Source: Verrucomicrobiota bacterium
GTDB taxonomy: Bacteria > Verrucomicrobiota > Verrucomicrobiia > Verrucomicrobiales > DEV007
NCBI GenBank assembly: GCA_018970725.1
Contig: JAGWVU010000013.1
Location: forward strand, 44,349-108,348
DNA: 64,000 nucleotides
Reading direction: 5' to 3'
Positions 35,626 through 44,997 of this stretch are shown one piece after another. The notes below the pieces were generated by a model that worked only from the letters and a program-made list of their open reading frames with translations, was not told the DNA's origin and ran no database searches. The stretch's first letter is position 1. Every line of letters starts with the position of its first letter. The position numbers and the translations under genes were made by a program.

Positions 35626-38237
35626 TGGAGCTTGAGCAACTCCGCGGCGGTGAACGGAGCGCGCGGAGCCTGGCTCTCACGCCATTGCCTGACCACCGCG
35701 GGATCGACCGGCGGGGCGGCGTTTTCCCAGCTGTGGCGGATGTAAGTGAGGATGCCCGCGATCTCCTCATCGCTCAATTCCGGATTGAAACGGATGCCGG
35801 GCATGACCGGTTGGACCTTCGGCACGTCGTAGCGCGTGCCGTTCACCTCGATCGGTCCCATGAGCCCTTCCATGACGAGGGCGGTGAGTCGTTTGTCCGG
35901 CCCAAGGACCCATTCGGAGTCGAGCAGCGGCGGGGCCAGCGTTTCCATCCCCTTGCCTTCGGGGTGATGGCAGGTGGCGCAAAGTTTGTTGAACTCCGTG
36001 CGGCCGATCTCGTAGAGCCGGTGATGTTCCGGTTTGGTCAGGTAATTCGCCGGGGCCTTGCCCGAAAGGTCGAAGATCGAGGCCGCGGCCCGCAGCGTCT
36101 TGTCTTCTCCCGGTCCGGTGAGCAGGGCGGGAGCCGGGGCGAGCGGGATTTTCTTGAATCCCTTGGTCTTGCCGGCGGCGATGAATCCCTTGAGCACGGC
36201 CTCGCGCCATGGTGCCACGGGCGAGGCTTTCTCCAACAGGGCGATGCAGGCCTTGCCCTGGCGGCGGGTCGCCAGACTCTGCGCCGCCAGGTTGAGGAAC
36301 TTGACCTGATCCGACGCGGACAGCTGCGGAGCGGTCAGGGCGGTGAGCAGACGGTTCGTCGCCTCCGGAGTCTTGGCGGAGCTCAGGGCAGCGCGGATCA
36401 ATTCGGGGACGACGGGAAGATGCCGGGCCAGCGCGAGTTCGAGCGACTCCGTTTCCGCCCCGGCGAGACCGCTCAGGGCCATGTCCTTGAAGAGCGGGTC
36501 GGTCGGAGGGGCGGCGGCCACGAGCGAGGCCCAGGCTTCCCGGGCGACCGCTTGACCCGCGCCGCGGAAAAGGCCGAGCGAGGCGGCCTGCTGCCGCAAA
36601 GTGCCGGGAGCGGTGGCCTTCAGGGCGGCGACCATCGCAGCCACCGCGGCTTCGGCCCCGGTTCCGCGGAAGGTCTCGGCCACCCGGCAGGCTTGGGACT
36701 GCAGATCGGGATCGGCGCCGGACAGGGCGGTTTGGAGGTCGGACGGTTGCACCTGGCCGAGACCTTCCAAGGTCCAGAGGGCATGGATCTTGGTGAGGGC
36801 AGAGGCGGACGGGGAGGAGAGAAGGTCCCGAAGGAGCGGGGCGGCGGAGGCATCCCCGCTCTGGACGATCATGCGCTGGGCGGTATCGCGCCACCAGCCG
36901 TTCGGATGGGCGAGGTGCGCCACGAGTTGCGCCGGGGTTTCCTCCTCCATCCGGGGGAGGGGACCGCGCGGCTTTTGGATCCAGCGGACGCGGTAGATCC
37001 GGCCGGTGTTGTTCTGCTTGTCGAGCCCGCGCTTGAGGATTTGGTTGCGCAGATACGTCGTGACGAACTCCCGGTGCTGGACGATCCCGTGGTAGAGGTC
37101 CGCGAGGTAAAGGGTTCCGTCCGGGGCGGTGAAGGCGTTCACCAGCCGGCTCCGCTCGTCCGTGGAGGCGAGGAACTCCTTGTCGCCATATGCCTGGGTG
37201 GCCACCGGCAGACCGTTGGAGTCCGCGGAGAAAACGGCGCGCTTGAGGAGAAGACCGGACGGTTCCGGGATGAAGGCATTGCCACGGAAGGCCGCCGGGA
37301 AGTTGTCCCCACGGTAGATCGTGAGGCCGCCGGCCGCGGTGGCGCTCTTGAGGAACCCGCGTTCATCGAGCGTCTCTTTCATGTAACCCCGGTTCACTCC
37401 ACAGGTGATGCGGATGGGGTAGACCTCGTTGGCCATCTTGACCGTCACGGGCCCGCCAAACCGGTGGTTCGGGTTGCGGACCGAATAGCCGGGAGGGATG
37501 GTGTCCATGGCCACCAGGCTGGAATTGGTGTTGGAGAGGACGCGTCCCTGATCATCCTGGGCCACACCCCACTGACCGCGGAACTCGGTCTCTTCCTTGG
37601 CGAGCTTGCCGTTGCGGTATTGGTAGCGCGCATCGCTCTTCGCATTGTAGAACCAGTTGTCCAGGTTCCAAGCCAGACCGTTGGTCTTGTGCTCCACGCT
37701 GCCGCCGGGAGCCCAGAGGTCGTCGAGGACGGTCGTTTCCCCGGCTTCGAGCCCTCCCTCGCCCTGGCGCTTGGTGAGGTAAAGCTTCTCCTGATCGCCC
37801 CAAATCAATCCTTCGTGGACAAATTGCAGGGCCCGCGGCAGGACCAATCCCTCGAGGAAAACCTTCGCTTCGTCGGCCTTCCCGTCCCCGTCCCGGTCCA
37901 GGAGGATGCTGATCCGGCCGGTCGGCTGGTCTTCCCCGTGCCCATCCACGTCCGGCATGTAGCCCCGCATCTCGCAAACCCAGGGCCGTCCGTTGCCGTC
38001 GAAGGCGATCGCCACCGGATGGATCACGAGAGGTTCGGCCGCGACCAATTCCAGCGCAAAGCCTTCCTCTCCAAACCGGAACGATCCCAAGGCTTCTTCC
38101 GGCGCCAGCACCGGGGCGGGAAGATTCCATTTGTCCGGAGGCGGAGCCATGTCATGGCCGGCCTTGTCCCCTTTCTGGGCAAAACCGGGGGTGGCCAACA
38201 GGAAGGGCAGCAACAGGGCGGCGGGGCGTCGGTTCAT
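35622..38237 (-). CDS. PVC-type propeller dehydrogenase with cytochrome c domain, second copy
   Basis: This 871-residue protein has signal peptide MNRRPAALLLPFLLATPGFA. The propeller starts FALELVAAEPLVIHPVAIAF (about 60) with DGNGRPWVCEMRGYMPDVDG and a calcium-like loop DRDGDGKADEAKVFLEG. A HEAT-like helical region spans about 430-690, and a C-terminal cytochrome c domain carries CATCHHPEGKGMETLAPPL near 756. It differs from the 913-residue protein in the propeller sequence (GRISILLDRDGDGKAD, CGVNRGYMKETLDERGF), so it is a separate paralogue with probably another substrate. The order on the minus strand is this gene, then the PhnA-like gene, then the 913-residue paralogue. Confidence 0.91.
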   Translation of the reverse strand: MNRRPAALLLPFLLATPGFAQKGDKAGHDMAPPPDKWNLPAPVLAPEEALGSFRFGEEGFALELVAAEPLVIHPVAIAFDGNGRPWVCEMRGYMPDVDGHGEDQPTGRISILLDRDGDGKADEAKVFLEGLVLPRALQFVHEGLIWGDQEKLYLTKRQGEGGLEAGETTVLDDLWAPGGSVEHKTNGLAWNLDNWFYNAKSDARYQYRNGKLAKEETEFRGQWGVAQDDQGRVLSNTNSSLVAMDTIPPGYSVRNPNHRFGGPVTVKMANEVYPIRITCGVNRGYMKETLDERGFLKSATAAGGLTIYRGDNFPAAFRGNAFIPEPSGLLLKRAVFSADSNGLPVATQAYGDKEFLASTDERSRLVNAFTAPDGTLYLADLYHGIVQHREFVTTYLRNQILKRGLDKQNNTGRIYRVRWIQKPRGPLPRMEEETPAQLVAHLAHPNGWWRDTAQRMIVQSGDASAAPLLRDLLSSPSASALTKIHALWTLEGLGQVQPSDLQTALSGADPDLQSQACRVAETFRGTGAEAAVAAMVAALKATAPGTLRQQAASLGLFRGAGQAVAREAWASLVAAAPPTDPLFKDMALSGLAGAETESLELALARHLPVVPELIRAALSSAKTPEATNRLLTALTAPQLSASDQVKFLNLAAQSLATRRQGKACIALLEKASPVAPWREAVLKGFIAAGKTKGFKKIPLAPAPALLTGPGEDKTLRAAASIFDLSGKAPANYLTKPEHHRLYEIGRTEFNKLCATCHHPEGKGMETLAPPLLDSEWVLGPDKRLTALVMEGLMGPIEVNGTRYDVPKVQPVMPGIRFNPELSDEEIAGILTYIRHSWENAAPPVDPAVVRQWRESQAPRAPFTAAELLKLQ

Positions 38238-38433
38238 GGATTGAAGGCGGACGTGGATTCTCCGTGATTCGTTTCACTTTCGGACACGGATGCGAGAACG
38301 GGGAATTTACAGGGAATGAAACGGGGTGTCGACTTCCGAATGCCCGAAATGTCCGCAAACTTCCCCCGGATCCGCGCCCGCAGGGATCCACGGTCCCGGT
38401 CCGGATCAAATTCGGATTGCCCTGACTTTTCAG

Positions 38434-39255
38434 ATGAGCGAAGTTTCCGAAGGTTTTCGCGCTTCGGTTCTCCTCCCCATGTGGCGTTGTTTCGGTTTTC
38501 TCCTCCTCTTGCACCTTTTCGCCTGGTCGCGACTTGGTTCTTTGCCGCCCGTGCCGGAGATTGATCGCCGGTTGGCGGCGGACCCGGTCCAGACGCCGGC
38601 GGAGCGTCCTCCGTTCGAGGTGCGGAAGCGGGGCGTCGTCTATCATATCCGCCCGATGGCGAACTACGAGTTGCGCGGATTGGTGGTCTCTTATCACGAC
38701 AGCGACAGCTGGATCGACTTCTATCACAAGCTGTGGAACGACCACCTCAACTTCCGTGATCTCGGGGTGGTGTGGGGATTCAATGCCTTGGGAGGGTTGT
38801 ATCGGGACATCCGGTTTTCCAACTCGGATTTCACGCTGGAATTCCAGATCGACAGCGATGAGGTTCTCAACCGGTTCCGGTTGGACCAGGTCTCGAACAA
38901 CCACCTGCTGGCGGGAAAACCCGAAGTGGAAGAGACCCTGCGGAAAATCGGGAAAGGGGACCAGATCCTGCTGCGCGGCGTGCTCTGCGAATACAGCCAT
39001 CAAGGGGGACGGCGGGGAACGAGCCTGACGCGGACCGACCATGGCAACGGCGCCTGCGAAACGATGTATGTTGATTCGGTCTCCATCCTGCGGGAGGGGA
39101 ACGCCGGGTGGCGGTTTTTTCACGGGCTCAGCGGATTTCTCCTCCAGCTGATGATTCCAATCTTGATCTGGCAGGCGTGGTCCGCCCTCCGCGCGCAGCC
39201 CGGGGAATTGACGCCGCTTCCGGAGCCGGAACCGGGTGAGCCGAAACCGGTGTGA
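38434..39255 (+). CDS. membrane-anchored protein of unknown function
   Basis: From ATG 38434 this is 273 residues, with one N-terminal membrane helix (CFGFLLLLHLFAWSRLGSL) and one near the C-terminus (FFHGLSGFLLQLMIPILIWQAW), so the central 180 residues face one side, probably the periplasm. This domain contains ANYELRGLVVSYHDSDSWID, FRDLGVVWGFNALGGLYRDI and the Cys pair in GVLCEYSHQ and GACETMY that might form a disulfide. The pattern VSYHDSDSW..HDLLNLRDLCVVWG resembles conserved hypothetical proteins of several phyla, but no function is known. ATG 38479 is an alternative start. It stands alone between divergent and convergent genes. Confidence 0.72.
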   Translation: MSEVSEGFRASVLLPMWRCFGFLLLLHLFAWSRLGSLPPVPEIDRRLAADPVQTPAERPPFEVRKRGVVYHIRPMANYELRGLVVSYHDSDSWIDFYHKLWNDHLNFRDLGVVWGFNALGGLYRDIRFSNSDFTLEFQIDSDEVLNRFRLDQVSNNHLLAGKPEVEETLRKIGKGDQILLRGVLCEYSHQGGRRGTSLTRTDHGNGACETMYVDSVSILREGNAGWRFFHGLSGFLLQLMIPILIWQAWSALRAQPGELTPLPEPEPGEPKPV

Positions 39256-39260
39256 ACCGG

Positions 39261-40634
39261 TCAGGAGAGTTCCGTCAGCTGCTTGGTGGCGATTCCAATC
39301 GGGCGATCCAAGGGAATCCCGGCGCAGGTGAGGAGGGTTCCGAGGAGATCGCCTTGATTTCCCGTGGTCCCGGTGAGGAAACGTCCGGTGCGGATGGAGC
39401 CGCCTCCGCGTCCCGCGATGATGAAGGGGAGGTTGGCTCTGGTGTGCCGGTTGCCATCCTCGAGGCCGGAGCCCCACATCATGATGCAGTTGTCCAGCAA
39501 CGTGCCCTCACCCTCCCGCAGGCTGTGCATGCGATGGATCATGTGGGCGAATTGAGCGATGTTGAAAGAGGTGATTCTAGAGACCTTTTCCACCTTCTCC
39601 GCCTCGTTGTTGTGGTGGGTCTGGGAGTGGTGCTGGTCTGAGAAGCCGAGTTCCGGATAGGAGACTCCATTGGGGGTGGAGCCGATGTAGGTGCTGACCC
39701 GGGTGGTATCCGTTTGGAAAGCCAGCACGGTGAGATCACACATGACCCGCATGTAATCGCTGCGCAGATCCCCCTCCGGGATCATCACCGGAATGGGCAC
39801 GGAATCGCTCCCGCTCCGTTTGGTCGAGGTGACACCGGCGGAGGCTTTGGCGGCTTCCGCCTGACGCGCTTCAATGGCCGCGATGCGGCGTTCGAGGGAC
39901 CGGACGCTGTCGAGATATTCGTCGAGCTTGTGGCGGTCGGCCTCGCCGAGTTGGGTCCGGAGATCCTTCGCCCCGCCCAAAACGAGATCGAGCATGCTGC
40001 GTTCGAGGGGATCGTCCGTGCGGCGGAGAGCGGGTTGCTGGCCTAGGTCCTGACTTTGGAAGATGCGCTTGAGGACGGTGCGGGGATTGGTTTCCGCAGG
40101 GAGGGCCTGGGTGGGGGAACTGAAACTGCAGTGGGAGTAGTAGGCCTCGTGGAGGCCCTCCTGATTTTCCTTGTGGGTCTGGGGCATGGTGGCCAACTCA
40201 AGGGAAGGCATCGCGGTAAAGGCCCCGATGTAGTTGGCCGCGATTTGGTCCGCGGAGATGGCGATATCAACCCTGTTGCGCCGGTCCGCGTTGGGGAGGG
40301 TGGCCGTGAGCCAGGTGGACAACTCCAGCGCATGGGGCGCTCCGTTGAAAGGGGCGGGGTTGACCCCGGCGATGCCTTTCATGAGGAGGCACTGGTCCAG
40401 GACCCCTCTGAGGGACTCCAGGTTGCGGGGCGGGGAGGTGAGATACGTGTCCGGACCGGCGGGCCAGAAATGATCCATGATGACGCCGTGGGGCATATAC
40501 ATGAAGCCGAGCCGGACCGGAGGTTTGGCGGTCTTGCCCCGGGCCATCACTTCAAGCCAGGGCAGGGCGAGGGAGGCGCCGAGTCCGCGGAGGCAGGTGC
40601 GCCGGTTCATGGGACGGTTTTGGAGAAGGATCAT
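39261..40634 (-). CDS. DUF1552 protein with N-terminal export signal
   Basis: This 457-residue protein carries a twin-arginine-like signal [20 protein letters not shown] after a short extension that starts at ATG 40634. A Shine-Dalgarno-like AAGGA lies 8 bases before that ATG, so it is preferred to ATG 40610. DUF1552 signatures include [58 protein letters not shown] and [20 protein letters not shown]. Such proteins belong to the alkaline-phosphatase/sulfatase-like DUF1501 group and occur together with DUF1592 cytochromes in Planctomycetes and Verrucomicrobia. It follows the DUF1592 gene by 4 bases. Function is unproven. Confidence 0.93.
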   Translation of the reverse strand: MILLQNRPMNRRTCLRGLGASLALPWLEVMARGKTAKPPVRLGFMYMPHGVIMDHFWPAGPDTYLTSPPRNLESLRGVLDQCLLMKGIAGVNPAPFNGAPHALELSTWLTATLPNADRRNRVDIAISADQIAANYIGAFTAMPSLELATMPQTHKENQEGLHEAYYSHCSFSSPTQALPAETNPRTVLKRIFQSQDLGQQPALRRTDDPLERSMLDLVLGGAKDLRTQLGEADRHKLDEYLDSVRSLERRIAAIEARQAEAAKASAGVTSTKRSGSDSVPIPVMIPEGDLRSDYMRVMCDLTVLAFQTDTTRVSTYIGSTPNGVSYPELGFSDQHHSQTHHNNEAEKVEKVSRITSFNIAQFAHMIHRMHSLREGEGTLLDNCIMMWGSGLEDGNRHTRANLPFIIAGRGGGSIRTGRFLTGTTGNQGDLLGTLLTCAGIPLDRPIGIATKQLTELS

Positions 40635-40638
40635 GAGC

Positions 40639-42525
40639 TTATTCCTTGGTGCGCCGGTGGGTGAATGGATAGCTGGTGACGATGGCGCTGATGAGCGTCT
40701 GCATCCGGTAACCGTCGGCCTTGATGACCTTTGACAGATCATCGACCACGACTTCGTCATAGCCCTCGAGCGGGCGGCAAAGGGCATGGGCCAGCATCTT
40801 TTCGGTGAGATTGCGGCAGAGATCATCCGAGCGTCGTGCAAGGATGCGTTTGAGTTCATGCGGGGTGGTGAACCGCTGGTTCCCGGGCAATTCTCCGGTG
40901 GGATCGATGGTTCCACCCGCCTCATCGGCATCCCGCCATCTTCCGATCGCGTCGAAATTCTCCAGGCCGAAACCGATCGGGTCGAGGATCTTGTGGCAAT
41001 TCGCGCAGACCGGGTCGGTGCGGTGGAGTTCGGTGCGTTGGCGCAGGGTCAATCCGGCGATTTTTTTCCGGTCCTGCTTCTCGAGGGAAGGGACGTTGGC
41101 GGGAGCGGGCGGGACGTGTTGTCCGAGGACTTGTTCGAGGACCCAGACCCCGCGGTTGACCGGGCTGGTGCGATTGGGGAACGAGGTGGTGGCCAGAATC
41201 CCGGGCATGCCGAGGATGCCGCCGCGGTTGGAATCCGTGAAGCGGACCTTCCGCATTGCGGAGCCGGTCACTGTTTGGTCGAGGCCGTAGATGGCAGCCA
41301 CGGTTTGGTTGAGGTAGGAAAAATCGGCCTCGATGAAGGTCGTGAGCCCGCGGTTTTCGCGCACGATGTCGGCGAAGAAAAGCCTGGCCTCGTCATACAT
41401 CGCTTCCCGCAGGACGGGGGTCATTTCAGGGTATTTGCCGGCGTCGAAGGTCTTGGTGGCGAGCTTGTCCACCCCCAGCCACTGGGCGCCGAAGCCATCG
41501 AAGAGGGCCCGCGAGCGGGGATCCGCCAGCATCCGCCGGACTTGGGCGCGGAGGGCTTCGGGGTCCCGCAGTTTCCCGGCGTCGGCCAGGGCCGAGAGTT
41601 CGTCGTCGGGCATGGTGGCCCAAAGGAAATAGGAGAGCCGCGAGGCGAGTTGATGATCGTCGAGGGGAACGATTTCCGGGAGAGGTTCGGTCCCGGTATG
41701 GGGCGCCGGCGTGATGAAGAGGAATTGAGGGGAAACCAGGACGGCCTTGAGGAGAAGGCGCAGGGCCTCGGGATCGGACCGGCCTTGATTTTTGGCAAGG
41801 GCGTGGACCTGCAGCAGGACGTCGACTTCCCGTTCCGAGGGCGGGCGGCGATAAGCCCGGCGCGCCAGGGAGGTGGCGATCCGCCGGAGACTCTGCCCCG
41901 GGGCCTGCAAGCTGGATTGGATGGCCGTGGGCGGCCGGCCTTCGGGGGCGAGGACGGCATCGAGCACCTCGTTGGCGATGCCGAGATATTGCTCCATGAG
42001 CACCGGAGAGAGGGAATTCAGGTAACCGGCGCCGGAGCCCTCGTCGGGCAGGGAGTTGGCGAGGGCGGGATCGGCCCCGAAGAGATCGCGGAGGGTGTTT
42101 CCGTATTCGGTCTTGTTGAGGCGGCGGATGACGAAGGCGCCGGGATCCTTGGGGCTCATGAACTTGAGACCGGTCACCCAGGCGGCGAACATGGCGCGTT
42201 CTTCCGGGGTCGGTTGTCTCTCGTCCTCCGGGGGCATGGCCTCGGATTCCAGGTTGCTCAGGGCGGTCTTCCAGATGGACCGGAACGCCGGGGAACCGGG
42301 ATCCCGCTTGGCATACATGAAGGTGACACCGCCCTTCTGTTTCTTCTCATGGCACCCGGCGCAGTAAGTCGTGAGAAAGGGAACGACTTTTTGGTCAAAG
42401 GTCTGTTTGGCGGCGGTCCGGGGGTCCGTAGGGACTTCGGCGGCATCGGCCCGGGTCAGCGTTGCCCCGCAGCCAAGGGCGAGAGCAACCCGGAGCGATC
42501 CGAGACGTGGGACGGGAGGAAACAT
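40639..42525 (-). CDS. DUF1592 cytochrome-type protein, first copy
   Basis: This 628-residue secreted protein has a probable signal peptide ([18 protein letters not shown], cleavage near 29-30). An N-terminal heme-like motif CAGCH (55-59) is followed by DUF1587 (about 105-165, [17 protein letters not shown]), DUF1595 ([20 protein letters not shown]), DUF1592 ([20 protein letters not shown]), DUF1588 ([20 protein letters not shown]), a second CANCH motif in [20 protein letters not shown], and C-terminal DUF1585. This full domain order is typical of the PVC proteins whose role is thought to be polysaccharide oxidation or turnover outside the cytoplasm. It is the first gene of a two-gene unit with DUF1552 (4-base gap). 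Confidence 0.94.
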   Translation of the reverse strand: MFPPVPRLGSLRVALALGCGATLTRADAAEVPTDPRTAAKQTFDQKVVPFLTTYCAGCHEKKQKGGVTFMYAKRDPGSPAFRSIWKTALSNLESEAMPPEDERQPTPEERAMFAAWVTGLKFMSPKDPGAFVIRRLNKTEYGNTLRDLFGADPALANSLPDEGSGAGYLNSLSPVLMEQYLGIANEVLDAVLAPEGRPPTAIQSSLQAPGQSLRRIATSLARRAYRRPPSEREVDVLLQVHALAKNQGRSDPEALRLLLKAVLVSPQFLFITPAPHTGTEPLPEIVPLDDHQLASRLSYFLWATMPDDELSALADAGKLRDPEALRAQVRRMLADPRSRALFDGFGAQWLGVDKLATKTFDAGKYPEMTPVLREAMYDEARLFFADIVRENRGLTTFIEADFSYLNQTVAAIYGLDQTVTGSAMRKVRFTDSNRGGILGMPGILATTSFPNRTSPVNRGVWVLEQVLGQHVPPAPANVPSLEKQDRKKIAGLTLRQRTELHRTDPVCANCHKILDPIGFGLENFDAIGRWRDADEAGGTIDPTGELPGNQRFTTPHELKRILARRSDDLCRNLTEKMLAHALCRPLEGYDEVVVDDLSKVIKADGYRMQTLISAIVTSYPFTHRRTKE

Positions 42526-42569
42526 GGCCAGACGGAGGAAACACGCCGGGAGAGGGCGCCGCTTTTCAC

Positions 42570-42971
42570 TCAGTCTTCCCAGATCTTGAGCAACTCCACC
42601 TCGAAGACGAGGGTTTCGTCCGGCAGAATGTCCGGAGGGGCGCCGCGGCTTCCGTAAGCCAGTTCCGAGGGAATGAAGAATTGGAATTTGGAGCCTTCCT
42701 TCATCAGTTGCACCCCTTCCGTCCAGCCGCGGATCACGGCGGAAAGGGGGAACTCGGCCGGCTCGTGGCGTGCATAGGAACTGTCGAACTCGATCCCCCG
42801 GATGCTCGTGCCGCGGTAATGGACCTCGACGGTGTCGCGGGCCTTCGGGCTTTTTCCGGTGCCCTCCACCAGAATCTTGTATTGCAATCCGGAGGCGGTG
42901 GTTTGGACGCCTTCGCGGGAGGCGTTTTCCGCGAGGAACGCCCGGCCTTCTTCAAGGGTGGATTTCGACAT
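42570..42971 (-). CDS. FKBP-type peptidyl-prolyl isomerase
   Basis: This 133-residue FKBP has a short helical N-terminal part (LEEGRAFLAENASREGVQTT) and one isomerase domain: GLQYKILVEGTG, DTVEVHYRG, EFDSSYARHEPAEFPLSAVI, RGWTEGVQLMKEGSKFQFFI, ELAYGSRGAPPDILPDETLVFEVELL. The Asp, Phe, Ile, Trp and Tyr residues of the drug/substrate pocket are conserved. No signal peptide is seen, so it is cytoplasmic or very short; FKBPs with this N-terminal piece are otherwise usually exported. It is separated from the DUF1592 gene by 44 bases and from the DUF2207 gene by 76 bases, all on the minus strand. Confidence 0.95.
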   Translation of the reverse strand: MSKSTLEEGRAFLAENASREGVQTTASGLQYKILVEGTGKSPKARDTVEVHYRGTSIRGIEFDSSYARHEPAEFPLSAVIRGWTEGVQLMKEGSKFQFFIPSELAYGSRGAPPDILPDETLVFEVELLKIWED

Positions 42972-43047
42972 GGGACCCGGCCTTTCGTCCCATGGCCGGG
43001 GCGGTGCAAACGATTTTCGGTCGGAAACGCGCGGATTTCAGGCCCGT

Positions 43048-44946
43048 TCACCATCCGCCGCCGCCGCCGCCGCCTCCTCCACCTCCGGAGGAACCGCCGC
43101 CGCCGGATCCGCTGGAGGAACCGGGGGCCGTGGAAGCGGAAGAGACGGCTCCGGAAAAGGCGGAGCCGAGCAGGCCGCTGAGGTCCGCGGCGGAGAAGGT
43201 CCCGGTATCGCTCGCGGCCGGATACCAGGCAGGTCGGTAGGGCCGGGCCCGCCCCTGGCCGTCTTGGATCGTCCTGGCGAGGGCGGCATCAAAGGTCCTG
43301 GACCACGCTTGGTCCGCGTCCAAGGCGAAGGCGTAAGGAAGGAACCGCTCGAAGAGTTGCGGCGTTGGTTCGGGCGGCTGGGCCCGGTCGAGGCGCTCTT
43401 CGCCGGCATTGCTGAGGTATTCCCGGAAGCCTTCGAGGCGGTCGAGCGCCTCACGCCCGATGCCGGTGGGGCGTTTCAGGAGATGATAAAACACCGCGTG
43501 GCAGAACACCGTGACCGCGAAAATGAAGACCACCAAACCTCCGGCCTGAATCCAGAGGGCCGCGACGCCGAACACCTCCCCGGCGAGGAAGGGGAGGGTG
43601 AAGGCTCCGAGGAACACGCCTTGGAGCACCCGGCCTCCGGTGAATGCGGAAAGAGTGGAGGAGAGAAGAAAGGCCACGCCGATCGACCAAAAACTCACCC
43701 AGAGGAGGAGGAACGGGGCGGCCGGAGGCAGTTGACTGCCGAGCGCGGTGACGAGGAGGGGGAGGGCGCTGACGAGAAGGCCGAGAAGCCAGAAGCCGGT
43801 GTTGCGGAGGAAATAATGGGTTTCCAGTTTCAGGGCGAGGCTCGACCGGAGGGCCTGTTTGGCATCGGTCAGCAACTGGTGGTTGGCCTGCTCCAGCCGG
43901 AGGGTTTGGCCCGCCTTGAACAGCTTGGCCAGAAGTTGGCGTTCGTCCGGGGTGAGGGCGGAAGCGTCCGCGTTCCTGACCGCCTGCAAAACAAAGACCG
44001 CTCTGCTCTTGGCGATGGTCAGGGCGCCCTTGGCCGCGAGGCTGATGAGTGCGGTGGTGAAGACGGTGTCGTCGAACCTCATGCGCCGCAGGTAACGCGC
44101 GGCGGCCGGGGAAAACCCCTCGGGCGGTTCATGGTGCGGGGTGACGGGGCCCTTTCGTGGATCCTTGCCGACCGCCAGCCAGGTGAGAATGTAGTAGGCG
44201 ATCAGGGCCGCGAGACCGAGCAGTCCGCCGATGAGGCCCGCGTTGTCCCGGAGATAGCGCGGGGCCAGATCCGCCGGTGGCGCCGCGGCGAGGAAACCCT
44301 TGGGCCAGGTGACCACGATGGTGAGTCCTTCGCGCGGTGCCAGGGGCGTGGTGGTTTCGAAAGAGGCCACTCCGCGCGCGGGGGTGGACGCTCGATAGTT
44401 CCTGCCCCGCGCCCCTTTCGGTCCGGTGTAGGCCTCGCGTTCCAACACCGCGGCACCGCCGGGAAGGATCACGGTGGCCGAAGCTTTCGCGATCGCAAAG
44501 TCCCATCCGTTTCCGGTCACATTCCAATAAAGTTCGTCGTGTTCCGCGAACCGGCCAAGCTGTTCCGAGGTGCGATAGGTGATCTCGTAAGTGTGTTCGC
44601 CGGGTGGCAGGAAAACTTCGGCCCGGCCGATGCGGAGGCGGCGTCCGCTGGCGAGAGCCTCATTGGCGAATGGTTCGTCCCGGCCGTCGCGCTGCACGGT
44701 GAGGACTTTGAAGGGAACCTTGAGTCGCAAGCCTCCGGCGCCCTGGTAGAGGGTGGGGAAGTCGCGGTAGATGCCTCGTTTGATGGCGTCTCCGGTCGCC
44801 CGGACCTTGATGGTTTCGCGCACGGTGAGGTCCCCGGTGGATTCAATCGTGATCTCGCTGTGAAAGGAGACGATTTCCTCCTCCTGGGCGAGGACCGGTG
44901 CGAGGGCGCAAAATGTTGCGAGGAAAAAACGGAGGGCGGAGGTCAT
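43048..44946 (-). CDS. DUF2207 membrane protein with Gly-rich tail
   Basis: ATG 44946 gives a 632-residue protein with signal peptide MTSALRFFLATFCALAPVLA. The periplasmic beta domain starts IVSFHSEITIESTGDLTVRE (DUF2207; about 25-225), contains GIYRDFPT and WNVTGNGWDFAI, and is followed by a membrane helix (GLIGGLLGLAALIAYYILTWL), a cytoplasmic winged-helix-like part with FDDTVFTTALISLAAKGALTI, then two or three helices and a tail that ends SSGGGGGGGGGGGW. The tail is a known family feature of YciQ-like proteins. ATG 44973 is an alternative start with GAGGA just upstream. Function is unknown. Confidence 0.9.
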   Translation of the reverse strand: MTSALRFFLATFCALAPVLAQEEEIVSFHSEITIESTGDLTVRETIKVRATGDAIKRGIYRDFPTLYQGAGGLRLKVPFKVLTVQRDGRDEPFANEALASGRRLRIGRAEVFLPPGEHTYEITYRTSEQLGRFAEHDELYWNVTGNGWDFAIAKASATVILPGGAAVLEREAYTGPKGARGRNYRASTPARGVASFETTTPLAPREGLTIVVTWPKGFLAAAPPADLAPRYLRDNAGLIGGLLGLAALIAYYILTWLAVGKDPRKGPVTPHHEPPEGFSPAAARYLRRMRFDDTVFTTALISLAAKGALTIAKSRAVFVLQAVRNADASALTPDERQLLAKLFKAGQTLRLEQANHQLLTDAKQALRSSLALKLETHYFLRNTGFWLLGLLVSALPLLVTALGSQLPPAAPFLLLWVSFWSIGVAFLLSSTLSAFTGGRVLQGVFLGAFTLPFLAGEVFGVAALWIQAGGLVVFIFAVTVFCHAVFYHLLKRPTGIGREALDRLEGFREYLSNAGEERLDRAQPPEPTPQLFERFLPYAFALDADQAWSRTFDAALARTIQDGQGRARPYRPAWYPAASDTGTFSAADLSGLLGSAFSGAVSSASTAPGSSSGSGGGGSSGGGGGGGGGGGW

Positions 44947-44997
44947 GCGGACGCGGGATAATCCGTCACCCATTTCCTCTGAGGCACAACCAACCTT

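Noticed and set aside
33546..38267. Two long plus-strand open frames (606 and 860 codons) opposite the heme dehydrogenases
   Set aside because: Shadows of the minus-strand genes, which have signal peptides, propellers and CxxCH motifs.
43048..43110. GCC-rich simple repeat
   Set aside because: It encodes the glycine-rich tail of the DUF2207 protein, which is a known property of the family and not a repeat array.
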